Source: Planctomycetota bacterium
Lineage (GTDB): Bacteria > Planctomycetota > J058 > JAJDCP01
NCBI GenBank assembly: GCA_029260765.1
Contig: JAJDCP010000165.1
Span: 24,442-88,441, forward strand
Reading direction: 5' to 3'
DNA length: 64,000 nucleotides
Positions 43,135-52,433 of the stretch are shown one piece after another. How positions within the stretch are numbered: position 1 is the first letter of the stretch; each line of letters starts with the position of its first letter. Under the pieces are notes generated by a model. The model was not told the origin of the DNA. It made no database searches and saw only the letters and a list, made by a program, of their open reading frames with translations. A program made the position numbers and the translations under genes.

Positions 43135-46100
43135 ATGAGCGAACAAGTCGACGCTGCCGCCATCGTTGCCAAGAAGCGCGCGCTGGCGGCCAAAGCTGCC
43201 GTCAAACGGCGCCAGAAAAAGGCCAGGCCTCCGGCGGCCATAGATCGTCCCTGGCACGTGGTTACTGGCGGTCCCCTGAATCTCGAAGGGGTACGCGACA
43301 AAGCCTACAACAAGAAGTTCATGCACATCCTGTTCACGTTTTCGTGTGGGCTGATGTTGTTGACCATCGCCTGGATGGTGATCGCTGACTGGGTCCGGGA
43401 ATGGAAACCCATCCAGCAGAACTTCCGCGAAGCGAGCATCAACCGGCTGCGTGCGGACCTTGCCGCAACCAACGAGACTCTGGACACCGAAGCCCTGGCC
43501 GATCTCGATGGGAAGATCCAGAGGGCGAAGGACCTGCTCGGCGAGAACGCCGCCCGTCTCGATTCGCTGGAGGTTGCCATCGAGGCCGCCAGGGGGCGGG
43601 TCTTTATGGCCAACAACATGGTCTTCCAGATCGAGAAGGCGGTCCTCGACACCGACCGCCGAAGCACCGATGAGAAGGTGTACGTGCATCCGCAGGCCGC
43701 CTCGGCCCTGCAGGGTGGTTACGCACGTGACGCATACCGGGTCGCGAACTACTTCGAAGACTACGAGCTGCGGAAAGGCGAGCTCGATGCTTTGATCCTG
43801 CAACGTGACCAGATGCTCGCCGACTTGACGCGCCTCGAGCGTGAGCGCAGCGAGATGCTGTCCGAGCGCGATCGGATGGAAGACAAACTCGCGCACGAGA
43901 CGCACTGGTTCAACCTTTTCGTCGACGCGCCGATGATGGACTTCCTCGCGCCCAATCTGGTGGTCGAAGGAGTCATCACTCCCAACCTGTTCAACGACTA
44001 CAACTTCAACAACGTCCGCAAGGTCGAGAACTGCATGACCTGCCACCAGGCCATCGACAAAGCGGGCTTCGAGCAGGGACTCGACTTCAACGGCGATGGC
44101 GACTACGACGATCCTGAAGACATCGTGGCCCATCCGTACAAGACCCATCCCCATCAGAACCTGATGCTTGGGGGGACCCACCCGGTCAAGCAGTTCGGTT
44201 GCACCGTCTGCCACCAGGGAAATGGGCACCGGCTGGATTTCGTCCATGCGGCACATATCCCCAATGGTCGGGCGGACGCCGTCGAGCATGACGAGGCTGC
44301 TGGCAACGGAGATGGGTATGGAAGTGGGCACGGAGACCCGCGGCTCGCAGCGCTTGATGCGACCTATGCAGTCCTGCAGGCCGACGAGAACGCTGCTGCA
44401 GAAGCTGAGGGGAGAGAGCCCCGAGAGGTCGAGAAGAGCGAGCTGTACAACGAGCTGCTCAGCAAGCAACAGGTCGAGCACGCCTGGGATGAAGAGTACA
44501 ACTACCACGCGGTCTGGATGGCGGACATGGACCACTACTGGGACTGGCCGCAGCTTCCGAACAAGTACCTGAGCGCTTCGTGCTCCAAATGCCATCAGCA
44601 GGAACAGGTCATCCCCGGCGCAGACCTGCTGAACCGAGGCCGTGAGCTGGTCGAGAAGAAGGGCTGCTACGCCTGCCATAAGATTGACCTGCCCGGTCTG
44701 CGCGTCGATGTCGACGTGCGCAAGACCGGTCCAGACTTGCGCCACGTAGGCCAGAAGGTCGAGCGTGGCGTCGATTTCCTCGAGCGCTGGATCTGGTACC
44801 CCAAGACCTTCCGCCCGAACAGCCACATGCCCCGTTTCTTTGGAAACCTCAACAGCGATGCGGGCGACGCGATCTTGCGTTCAGAGGCCATGGTGCGCGC
44901 TCTGTCCCACCTGATTCTGAAGCCTCGCGATCCGCAGACCGAGACAGGGCAGACTGTCGAACGTGAGCTGGTCAAGCCAGACTTTGCGTTGGGCTATGGT
45001 CCTGAACAAGTCTCCGAGCTGCGTGCGTGGCTCGAGGTCGAGGCGCGTGGCGACGACTACGAGGGGCCGGCTGAAGCCTGGCCGGCCGCACAGCAGCTGG
45101 TCCTCGAAGGCCGTAACGCCTTCAAGGGGCTCGGCTGCCTGGGTTGTCACCAGAACGAAGCCGACGGGCTCGGCAGCTCCGTGCACGGACCTTCCCTGGC
45201 CAAGGTCGGCAGCAAGCTCTCGCCGGCCTGGTTGTTCGATTGGTTGAAAAACCCGAAGAAACACTGGTCTGACACGGTGATGCCCGACCTGCGGCTGAGC
45301 GATGACGAGGCGACCGTGCTCGCCAACTACCTGATGCTTTTCCGCGAGGACAGCTACTTCCGCCAGGACATCTTGTCCGGCCAGGTCTACGGACAGACCG
45401 TCGAGAGCGGCCGCGGTGAGCTGGTCGACATGCTGGTCAAGGTTGAGGGGCAGAGTCGAGCCGATGCCGAGGCTGCCGTCGCCGCCATGAGCGACGAACA
45501 AGTGATGCAGGGCGTCGAAGATCAGGTGCTGGCCTACATGGTGCTGCAGCGTGCAGGCGACCTGCGCGATTACCTGATCGCGATGGAGCGTGGCTTGCAG
45601 CCGCCGGATGCCCCCGCAGAAGGGGAGGAGGTCTCGATCCAGGAGCGGCGTGAGATGCGCGATCAACGCATCGCCGCCGAGGTCGCCGCGCTCAGCGATG
45701 ACGAGGTGGCGCGGCGCGTGCGGAAGCAAATGCTCCGCTACATGACCTACCAGAAGATGAGCGACAACATGGCGCATTTCGAGGCCCGCGAACAGGCGGC
45801 TTCGATGGATGATGATGCGTTGCTCGACTTCGTGGGCAACGACGCGATGAACCGCTACGGCTGCTTCGGTTGCCACAACATCAACGGCTACCTCGATGCC
45901 CAGCCGATCGGGACCGAGCTGACCTATGAAGGCAGCAAGGAGCTCGACAAGCTCGACTTCGGTTTCTGGCCTCACACGCTCGAGCACAACAAGCAGGACT
46001 GGTTCCTGACCAAGATCCTCAATCCGCGCATCTACGACGTGATTCCGCATCACGGGGCCGCGGCGCTCGCCAAGGAAGATGTCGAGCGCAACCCCTACCT

Positions 46101-48078
46101 CGGTATGGTCGGTCGGCTGCCAGGCGATGAGCGTCCGCGCAACATGATGACCAAGTTCGAGAAAGACCGGCTGCGCATGCCGCAATACGATCTGACGCGT
46201 GACGAAGCCGAGGCCCTGACCTGCTTCCTGCTCGGTCGGGTGAAAGAGCCGATCCCCGAAGAGATGCTCTACGATCTCGACGAGCATGAGCGCGCCATCG
46301 AAGACGGTCGCCGCATCGTGCGAGAATACAACTGCGCTGGTTGCCACTACATCGGCAACGAAGTCGAGACCTATCTGTTGCCCCCGGATGAGGGGGCGAT
46401 CGCAGATGTGCTCGAGGTGATCGCCGGCGTAGCGAGCAGCGACGAGACGGGCACGCTCGACAACATGCGTGCGCAACTCGAGAGGCTGATCGAGACCATG
46501 GGGCAACCGCAAGAAGTTGCCTTTGACGCGGCGGTCTGGGATTTCGCGGTGCTCGGAGAGACCGAGATCTTCGAACGCGGTGTACGTGACTTCGCCAAGA
46601 TCACGGCGAGCGAATACGCGCAGACACTGCGGAGTGTGATGGCCTATGTGGCCGCCGCGAAGGCCGCAGGCAAGTGGTCATCGGAGTTGCCGGAGACGCC
46701 CGATCCCGCCGGAGTCGCCGCGGTGAATGCTATGTTCAAGAGCAACCGCGAGCTGGCGAAGTCTTTCCAAACGGACGTCAATTTTGGCCAGAACCTCAGC
46801 ATCCTGCTCGCGAAAGTAGGCGGTGACAAAGACTGGCGTTCGTCGGACGACAAGTACGCGACAGCAGCCGCGGGTGCGAATACTGCAGAGATCGGAGCCT
46901 TCTTCACGCGCTGGGCAGAGGCCGAGAGCCGGCAGTACGAAGGCGAAGAGGACAACCCCGCCAAGCAGGCCCTGCGGGCACAGGTCGAGGCACTTCTGGC
47001 GGCGCAGGCCTTCCTGCGCAATGGGCAAGAGACCGGTTACCTGCGGCCGTTGAACCACTATTGGCTCGAAGGGGATGTCTTCAAGACGACCGACGGCAAG
47101 ATCCTGCAGGGCTTCGTGCTCGAGGCGAATGCGGACGGTATGAAGTTCGTGGGCAGCGACTACGGTCTGGCGTCCTATCTCTGGGACGACATCGCAGGTG
47201 AGGCCTTGCCCAACGGCATGAAAGAACCTCTGGCGAGCCACGCTGGGATTCTGACATCCAAGTACGTGGTCGAAGGCGCCTCCAAGAAGTTGATCGAGCT
47301 GTTGAGCGACGCCGGAGTGCGGAGCCTGCAGGTGCGTGGGCTGGGAGAGGGCGCCTACCGCGACATGGTCGACCACATGAATGGGCGGCCGATCTTCCCG
47401 GCCACCGAGAAGGCCAACGCGCCGCCGATCTTGCCCGATGAGGGTGAGAAAGTGCGCTCGCAGTGGCTGTTTGAATTCCTCAAAGAGCCTTACAAGCTGC
47501 GGCCCCTGGTGAACGTGCGCATGCCGACGTTCGGCTTCAGCGACCTCGAGGCCGAGAGGCTCGCCGCGTACTTCGCTGCCATGGCGGGCGTGCCCTATCC
47601 GTTCGAGTACAGCGCGGACCAGCCTCTGACGGCTGAAGAAACAGAGTGGGCCGAGCAGTTCATCACCGTGCAGTGCCAGAACTGCCACGTCGGGTCGGAT
47701 CGTTCAGCACCGACGCTGGGCCTGACTGCTGAGAGGCTGCGGACTGATTGGGTGCGCACCTGGATCACAGTGCCGGAGCATCGCCAGCCAGGCACCAAGA
47801 TGGTGCAGATCTTCTTTGCCTTCAGCGAGCGAGTAGGGCGGCTGTTCCCCTACCTGAACGGCGAAGAGGGCGAATACGAGGCGGGTCTGCGTGATCCCGA
47901 AGAGCTCGGTACCAAGCCGGACGACGAGGACGAGGACGAGGTCAGCCTCGAGCAGTTGCTGCAGGCCGAGCCGGAGCAGGCCGCCTGGCGTCAGCACGAG
48001 ATCGATCTGTTGCGTCGCTACCTGCTCAAGCCCGACTTCGAGTTCATCGATCCATCTGGAGATCGCCACAATCGTTGA
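43135..48078 (+). CDS. giant octahaem c-type cytochrome of the bc complex
   Basis: The 1647-residue product has a basic cytoplasmic N-terminus, one TM helix (~62-86) and then a long periplasmic region. A coiled coil (~95-245) precedes eight CxxCH haem motifs at residues 300, 356, 483, 511, 668, 910, 1067 and 1514. Several are followed by typical cytochrome c Met-bearing segments (HMPRF, VMPDL, RMPQY, RMPTF). There is no N-terminal Sec-cleavable signal, so it is membrane-anchored. It occupies the position of cytochrome c1/f after Rieske and b subunits and would accept electrons from the Rieske centre and pass them along a chain of haems. It is far larger than c1 (~250 residues). Confidence 0.9.
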   Translation: MSEQVDAAAIVAKKRALAAKAAVKRRQKKARPPAAIDRPWHVVTGGPLNLEGVRDKAYNKKFMHILFTFSCGLMLLTIAWMVIADWVREWKPIQQNFREASINRLRADLAATNETLDTEALADLDGKIQRAKDLLGENAARLDSLEVAIEAARGRVFMANNMVFQIEKAVLDTDRRSTDEKVYVHPQAASALQGGYARDAYRVANYFEDYELRKGELDALILQRDQMLADLTRLERERSEMLSERDRMEDKLAHETHWFNLFVDAPMMDFLAPNLVVEGVITPNLFNDYNFNNVRKVENCMTCHQAIDKAGFEQGLDFNGDGDYDDPEDIVAHPYKTHPHQNLMLGGTHPVKQFGCTVCHQGNGHRLDFVHAAHIPNGRADAVEHDEAAGNGDGYGSGHGDPRLAALDATYAVLQADENAAAEAEGREPREVEKSELYNELLSKQQVEHAWDEEYNYHAVWMADMDHYWDWPQLPNKYLSASCSKCHQQEQVIPGADLLNRGRELVEKKGCYACHKIDLPGLRVDVDVRKTGPDLRHVGQKVERGVDFLERWIWYPKTFRPNSHMPRFFGNLNSDAGDAILRSEAMVRALSHLILKPRDPQTETGQTVERELVKPDFALGYGPEQVSELRAWLEVEARGDDYEGPAEAWPAAQQLVLEGRNAFKGLGCLGCHQNEADGLGSSVHGPSLAKVGSKLSPAWLFDWLKNPKKHWSDTVMPDLRLSDDEATVLANYLMLFREDSYFRQDILSGQVYGQTVESGRGELVDMLVKVEGQSRADAEAAVAAMSDEQVMQGVEDQVLAYMVLQRAGDLRDYLIAMERGLQPPDAPAEGEEVSIQERREMRDQRIAAEVAALSDDEVARRVRKQMLRYMTYQKMSDNMAHFEAREQAASMDDDALLDFVGNDAMNRYGCFGCHNINGYLDAQPIGTELTYEGSKELDKLDFGFWPHTLEHNKQDWFLTKILNPRIYDVIPHHGAAALAKEDVERNPYLGMVGRLPGDERPRNMMTKFEKDRLRMPQYDLTRDEAEALTCFLLGRVKEPIPEEMLYDLDEHERAIEDGRRIVREYNCAGCHYIGNEVETYLLPPDEGAIADVLEVIAGVASSDETGTLDNMRAQLERLIETMGQPQEVAFDAAVWDFAVLGETEIFERGVRDFAKITASEYAQTLRSVMAYVAAAKAAGKWSSELPETPDPAGVAAVNAMFKSNRELAKSFQTDVNFGQNLSILLAKVGGDKDWRSSDDKYATAAAGANTAEIGAFFTRWAEAESRQYEGEEDNPAKQALRAQVEALLAAQAFLRNGQETGYLRPLNHYWLEGDVFKTTDGKILQGFVLEANADGMKFVGSDYGLASYLWDDIAGEALPNGMKEPLASHAGILTSKYVVEGASKKLIELLSDAGVRSLQVRGLGEGAYRDMVDHMNGRPIFPATEKANAPPILPDEGEKVRSQWLFEFLKEPYKLRPLVNVRMPTFGFSDLEAERLAAYFAAMAGVPYPFEYSADQPLTAEETEWAEQFITVQCQNCHVGSDRSAPTLGLTAERLRTDWVRTWITVPEHRQPGTKMVQIFFAFSERVGRLFPYLNGEEGEYEAGLRDPEELGTKPDDEDEDEVSLEQLLQAEPEQAAWRQHEIDLLRRYLLKPDFEFIDPSGDRHNR

Positions 48079-48083
48079 GACTG

Positions 48084-48111
48084 AATAGGACGGCTGCGGA
48101 GCCGTCCTATT
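48084..48111 (+). terminator. hairpin terminator after the giant cytochrome gene
   Basis: A perfect 12-bp stem (arms beginning AATAGGACGGCT and ending AGCCGTCCTATT) with a GCGG loop starts 6 bases after the stop codon. The following bases are only mildly T-rich, so termination may be partial. Confidence 0.6.
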
Positions 48112-48155
48112 TGGTAGGACCGAATGAGAACCACAACACCTGTGAGGAGAACGCT

Positions 48156-48983
48156 ATGAGAGCGCTGAGCCTGGCACTGATTTCCGTGCTCGCTCTGGGC
48201 AGCCTGTGCGTCGCCCAGGAATACCAGGAAGCTGAGGATTTTGAAGGCACCACGATCAGTGGTCGGGTCGTCTGGCCCGGTGATGTGCCTGGACCTCTGA
48301 TTCTCGAAGCCAACAAGAACGCCGAGACCTGTTGCGAAGGCGCCGAAATGACCGGGAGCGCCTGCCCGAAAGACTCGCGTCGCCTGGTCGTCAACCCCGA
48401 AAACATGGGCGTGCAGTACTCGGTGGTCTACCTCGCCGACTACGACATGTCGACCCCCGGCAAAGAGTGGGACAAAGAACTGCGCAAGGCCGTGATCGAC
48501 CAGTCGGGCTGCCAGTACGATCCGCATGTGGTCTTGAGCCAGGTCGGCAAGAAGATCACGATCACCAACAGTGACCCCATCCTGCACAATATCCATGCCT
48601 ATCTGGGCTCCGACACGGCCTTCAACATTCCGCAGCCGCTCGAAGGAGCCAAGAACAAAGAGAAGCTCGCTCAGGCGGGCAGCATCGAGCTGCGCTGCGA
48701 CGCGGGCCACAGCTGGATGACTGCTTGGATCCACGTGATCGACCACCCCTACTACGCGGTCACTGATGCCGATGGCAATTTCGAGCTGAGCAACGTTCCC
48801 GACGGCGTGTACACGATGGTCGTCTGGCACGAGGGTTGGGAAGTCAGCGAGACTTTGCGCAATGAAGCCGGTGATGTGACCGGCTACACCTTCTCCGACG
48901 TTGTCGAGGTCGAGATCGTCGACGTGATCGTTGACGGTGGGGCCGTCGAAGGTCTGGAAGGCGATATCGAGTTGCGTCGCTGA
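48156..48983 (+). CDS. secreted cupredoxin-like protein with carboxypeptidase-regulatory domain
   Basis: The 275-residue product starts at ATG 48156 (GAGGAG upstream) with a signal peptide (MRALSLALISVLALGSLCVAQ). The middle shows a plastocyanin-like copper-site order: His in 'SDPILHNIHAYLG', then Cys, His and Met in 'CDAGHSWMTAW'. The C-terminal part 'TDADGNFELSNVPDGVYTMVVWHEGWE' is a carboxypeptidase-regulatory/CNA-B-like sandwich. It follows the giant cytochrome gene and could be a periplasmic electron carrier or a copper-binding partner of the bc complex (inference). Confidence 0.75.
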   Translation: MRALSLALISVLALGSLCVAQEYQEAEDFEGTTISGRVVWPGDVPGPLILEANKNAETCCEGAEMTGSACPKDSRRLVVNPENMGVQYSVVYLADYDMSTPGKEWDKELRKAVIDQSGCQYDPHVVLSQVGKKITITNSDPILHNIHAYLGSDTAFNIPQPLEGAKNKEKLAQAGSIELRCDAGHSWMTAWIHVIDHPYYAVTDADGNFELSNVPDGVYTMVVWHEGWEVSETLRNEAGDVTGYTFSDVVEVEIVDVIVDGGAVEGLEGDIELRR

Positions 48984-49012
48984 GTCGCAGTCAACGGACC
49001 CAGTGACCTCTT

Positions 49013-49050
49013 GCGTCCCCGGCTCGTATGAGTGACGGGGGCGTTTCTTT
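49013..49050 (+). terminator. hairpin terminator with T-rich tail after the cupredoxin-like gene
   Basis: Arms GCGTCCCCG (from 49013) and CGGGGGCG (49036-49043) pair with one G-T wobble and are followed by TTTCTTT. It lies about 30 bases after the stop of the secreted cupredoxin-like gene and overlaps the region just before the LPS-kinase start. Confidence 0.55.
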
Positions 49051-49064
49051 GGGCGGGCGGGCCG

Positions 49065-50711
49065 ATGGCCATTTCCACTCCCCACCGTGAGCGGCCCTTC
49101 CCGAGCTTCCGTTGGGAGCACGAGCCGGGCGCGGACGCGCTCGTCCACAGCCTTAGCGAAGACTTCGCGGAGCTCACCGAACAACCAGGCGTCGTGCTGG
49201 TCAAGCACAACCGTGTGCGCACGGTGCTGCGGGTAGAGCGCGGAGGGGCCATCTACTTCGTCAAGCACTTCCATCCCCGCGGTCTGGCAGAGCGCCTGAA
49301 GGCCTGGATTCGGGGAGGGCGCGCGCGCACCGAGGCGCGCAACCTGCGTCGGCTGGCGGGCCAGGGGCTCCCCGTCCCCGAGCTGCTGGCTGCGGCCGAT
49401 GGACCGGGTGGCCACGGAGGACTGATCACCCGCGATGTGGGGCTCGGTCGTGAGCTGGCCGATGCTCTGGAGGAGGAGGTTGCCCGCGGGAGTCGTGCGT
49501 TGCTCGCGCTGCTGCGCGGGCTCGGACAGCTGGTCGGCCGTCTGCACCGAGGGGGGGCGGTCCACTGGGACCTGCATGCGGGCAACCTGCTGTTGCTGGA
49601 GAGCGGCAAGCTGGCGTTGCTGGACTTCCACAAGCTCAGCTGGCCGCTTTGCAAGACGCGTGGGCGTCTGGACGACCTCGCGCGCCTGGGGCGGAGCCTG
49701 CAGGCGTGCCTCAGCCGCAGCCGTTGCTTCGCGCTGTTGCAGGCCTACCTGCGAGAGCTCGACGGTCGGGTTGACAGGCGGCGCCTACGCGGCCTCGCCA
49801 TCCGGGTCGGCCGAGCGATGCGCCGCCAGCACCGCGTGCGGCTGCGTAGCAGAACCCGCCGTTGTCTGCTCAACTCTTCCCGCTATGTCGTCGAGCAGGC
49901 CGACGGATACCGGATCTGGCGGCAGCGCCAGCACTCCAGGGAAGAGCTGCTGGCCGTGCTCGCTCGGCACCGGCGCAAGGAAGGACAGCTGCTGAAGCTG
50001 AGCCGGCGGACGACCGTGCGTCATCTGCCGGCGCCCTTTGCTGCGGCGGGCGTCGTAGTCAAGGGCTGCCGCACATTCTGGACCGAGAAGCTGCAGGCGT
50101 TGTTCTACCACGGCCGCGCGCGCCAGGCCTGGATCGCGGCGCTCGGCATGCAGGTGCGCGGCCTGGCGACTCCGGAGGCGCTGGCGCTGTTTGAAGAGCG
50201 TCGCTGGGGTTTGCTCCGCCAGGCCTGGTTGCTGACCCGCTTCGTCGAAGATGGGGAGCTGCTCGACGCCTTCCTGCAACGGCGGCTGGCAGAGATGCCT
50301 GCGCGCGCCCAGCACGATCTGGCCACCGAGCTGGGCCGGCAGTTGGGTCGTTTGCACCGGCAGGGCGTGTACCACCGCGACCTCAAGCCGCCGAATCTGA
50401 TGCTGCGGGCGGGTCCTCAGGGGCGCGAGTGCCTGTTCCTCGACCTCGACGATACCTTCTTCTGGCGACGGCTCAGCTGGCGACGCCGGATCGGCAATCT
50501 TGCGCAGCTGTTGGAGGCGGTGGATTTTCAGGGATTGGGAGTGCGGCGGAGCCTGCAGCGCCGCTTCTTCACCGCCTACCTGCGGCTACAGCCGCGAGGC
50601 ATGCAGACTCGCGAGCGTACCATGCTGGCTGCGATCCAGCGCGCGGCAGCGGAGCGCCGTCAGCGGCGCCAGTGGAAGCTGGCGCGCGCGGGTCGGGCAC
50701 GAGCGCTGTAG
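49065..50711 (+). CDS. tandem lipopolysaccharide-kinase-like protein (two kinase domains)
   Basis: The 548-residue product contains two kinase domains of the LPS core kinase (WaaP/KdkA) type. The first has 'GAIYFVKHFHPRG' (Lys), 'RTEARNLRRL' (Glu) and the catalytic HWDLHAGNL (Asp169); the second has 'VVVKGCRTFWTEKL' (Lys) and HRDLKPPNLM (Asp439) followed by 'LDLDDTFF'. WaaP/KdkA enzymes phosphorylate heptose or Kdo of the LPS inner core from ATP. Both domains appear to retain the key residues, so it could add two phosphates or have one regulatory copy. The stop codon lies inside a hairpin repeat. ATG 49065 starts the coding-like sequence. Confidence 0.8.
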   Translation: MAISTPHRERPFPSFRWEHEPGADALVHSLSEDFAELTEQPGVVLVKHNRVRTVLRVERGGAIYFVKHFHPRGLAERLKAWIRGGRARTEARNLRRLAGQGLPVPELLAAADGPGGHGGLITRDVGLGRELADALEEEVARGSRALLALLRGLGQLVGRLHRGGAVHWDLHAGNLLLLESGKLALLDFHKLSWPLCKTRGRLDDLARLGRSLQACLSRSRCFALLQAYLRELDGRVDRRRLRGLAIRVGRAMRRQHRVRLRSRTRRCLLNSSRYVVEQADGYRIWRQRQHSREELLAVLARHRRKEGQLLKLSRRTTVRHLPAPFAAAGVVVKGCRTFWTEKLQALFYHGRARQAWIAALGMQVRGLATPEALALFEERRWGLLRQAWLLTRFVEDGELLDAFLQRRLAEMPARAQHDLATELGRQLGRLHRQGVYHRDLKPPNLMLRAGPQGRECLFLDLDDTFFWRRLSWRRRIGNLAQLLEAVDFQGLGVRRSLQRRFFTAYLRLQPRGMQTRERTMLAAIQRAAAERRQRRQWKLARAGRARAL

Positions 50712-50751
50712 CGGCCCTCTGTGAGCGCCGGAAGGCGCCTTGGCGCCGGTC
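50706..50751 (+). repeat. stop-codon-associated hairpin repeat, uninterrupted copy
   Basis: The sequence CTGTAGCGG, a GGCCCTC-TGT-GAGCGCC near-perfect stem-loop, then GGAAGGCGCC and TGGCGCCGGTC. Its TAG (50709-50711) is the stop codon of the LPS-kinase gene. The same sequence occurs at 61058-61307, where it is split by a mobile element. Confidence 0.75.
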
Positions 50752-52213
50752 AGCGCCCGACCATCCACTCTCCCGCCTCGGCGTCCCACTGCCATTGCGA
50801 GCGCTCGCGGGTGTAGTCATCCTCGTTCCCATACTTGACCTCGCAGCGTACCAACGCGCTGCGCAGGTCTTCGCTCATCGTGACCTCGATGGACGACTTC
50901 CGATCTCTCTTGGTCATGACCGCGACCCCGCCGTATTCCTCGACCAGGTCCTGGGCCTTTTCGATGTGCAAGCCTCCGTTGCAGTCGGTGCACGCGCGTC
51001 GTCCCGTCCCTTCGCAGCGGTTGCAGGGGGAACTCTGTTGCCCGCTGCCGCCGGTCAGGCTGATCACCGTCACGCGTCCCGTGCCACGGCATTTGCTGCA
51101 TTTTTTCCACGCGTCGCCGCCGCAGTCGTTGCATTTGAGCCGTTTGCGTTCAGAGAGCCAGCGTTTGACCCGTGACAGGACTTCGTCGGCGAGCTCAGCG
51201 ACGATCGCTTCGCGTGCCTCACGCACCCTGGCCAGGGCGGCGGCGACCCGTTCTTCGTAGGTGGCCAGCCCATAGTCAGCGAAGGCCTCCACCATCGCGG
51301 TGGCGCGCGCGAAATCGCGCTCCTCGATGAAACCGGCGGAGGCGCGCTCAGTGTCTTCCCAGATCGCGGCAAGCTGATCGAGCAGCGCATCGCGTCGATC
51401 ATTGATCTCACGCTGGTAGGCTGCGAAGTCCGGGTCGGCGCTGAGCTCTTCCCAGAGCTCGAGCTCCCGCGCGATCGAGCTCTGGCGCAGCTGGGCGGCC
51501 TGCTTGTCGACCGCGGCCAGAGGATGCTCGCGGGTCTCCTGCAGCAAGGGCTCTGCCCAGGCCAGCGCCTGTCCGAGGTTGCCGTGGAAGGCCCCCAAGC
51601 GGCTGCGGGTCTGCGGTTCGAGCTCGTAGTCGAGCAGCGCTTCGAGTTGAGACTGCGCCGTGGCGAGGATGGCGATGGCCTCCTCAAGCTGCTCGATACG
51701 CTGTGCCGGCGAGCGGATCTCCGGTACATCCATCAGCCGTTTGAGCGCCGCATCCGCCTGAGGACGGTAGGCGTAGAAACCCTCCAGCTCGTCCTGATAC
51801 GGGGGCGTCTCCGGCTGCGGAGCCTGCGGTTCGGGTGTGCGGACCTCGGGGGTCGGGTCTGCCGCAGGTGGGGTCGAGACCACGATCTCCGGCTGTGCCG
51901 GGAGCTCCGGCAGCGGAGGGAGCTCGGAAACGATCGCGGGAACAGTCGGGGGCGGCCTGCCGCTGACCTCAGGTTGCGCAGCCGTGTGCGCCTCGGTCGG
52001 AGGCTGGACGGGCAGCTCGCTCGGCGCCCCGATGAGATCGAAGAGCACGAAAAAGATCGCAAAGCTGGCCGCAAACAGGGACGCGCTGAAGATCGCGTAG
52101 TCCTGGGGCGTCATTGCCAGCTGCCCGCAGGTCGGGCAGAAGCGCAACAGCTGGAGGGGCTCAGCCGGCCAGCTGTGGCTGCAGGCCTTACAGGTATGCG
52201 TTTCTGCCATCAT
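50750..52213 (-). CDS. membrane protein with zinc ribbon and DnaJ-type cysteine-rich zinc-binding domain
   Basis: The 487-residue product begins with a short zinc ribbon (CKAC…CPTC), one TM helix (~40-62), a Pro/Glu-rich spacer (~65-140), a helical coiled region (~145-345) and a cysteine-rich domain with CxxCxG-type repeats (CNDCGG, CSKCRGTG, CNRCEGTG, CTDCNGG), as in the DnaJ/HSP40 zinc-binding domain. A ~65-residue end domain follows. There is no J-domain. It may act as a membrane-anchored redox or peptide-binding scaffold; function is not known. It is convergent with the LPS-kinase gene. Confidence 0.75.
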   Translation of the reverse strand: MMAETHTCKACSHSWPAEPLQLLRFCPTCGQLAMTPQDYAIFSASLFAASFAIFFVLFDLIGAPSELPVQPPTEAHTAAQPEVSGRPPPTVPAIVSELPPLPELPAQPEIVVSTPPAADPTPEVRTPEPQAPQPETPPYQDELEGFYAYRPQADAALKRLMDVPEIRSPAQRIEQLEEAIAILATAQSQLEALLDYELEPQTRSRLGAFHGNLGQALAWAEPLLQETREHPLAAVDKQAAQLRQSSIARELELWEELSADPDFAAYQREINDRRDALLDQLAAIWEDTERASAGFIEERDFARATAMVEAFADYGLATYEERVAAALARVREAREAIVAELADEVLSRVKRWLSERKRLKCNDCGGDAWKKCSKCRGTGRVTVISLTGGSGQQSSPCNRCEGTGRRACTDCNGGLHIEKAQDLVEEYGGVAVMTKRDRKSSIEVTMSEDLRSALVRCEVKYGNEDDYTRERSQWQWDAEAGEWMVGR

Positions 52214-52369
52214 GGTCCTCCCCTGGCCTCATCGTAGTAGACGCCTCAGGCCTCCGCAATCGCACAGAAAAACTCGAGCCCGCGCGCGGCTCGCCGCCGC
52301 CGGGGTGAATCCCGGGCCAGCCCTTCTCGTCAGCCATGTCATGGGGGCCAATGGAGGCCCTCAGCGCCC

Positions 52370-52397
52370 TTGACCTGCCGGCTTGGCGGCTTATACT
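52370..52397 (+). promoter_or_regulatory. sigma70-type promoter for the peptide ABC transporter operon
   Basis: TTGACC (52370-52375) and TATACT (52392-52397) are 16 bp apart and lie about 37 bases before the substrate-binding-protein start, which has AGGAG at good spacing. It is the best promoter match in the window. Confidence 0.6.
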
Positions 52398-52433
52398 GGG
52401 CGGTCATAAGGATCATTGCAGGAGCACTTCTCG

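Noticed and set aside
44881..46512. 543-codon minus-strand open frame
   Set aside because: Antisense shadow of the octahaem cytochrome gene; no motif or ribosome-binding site.
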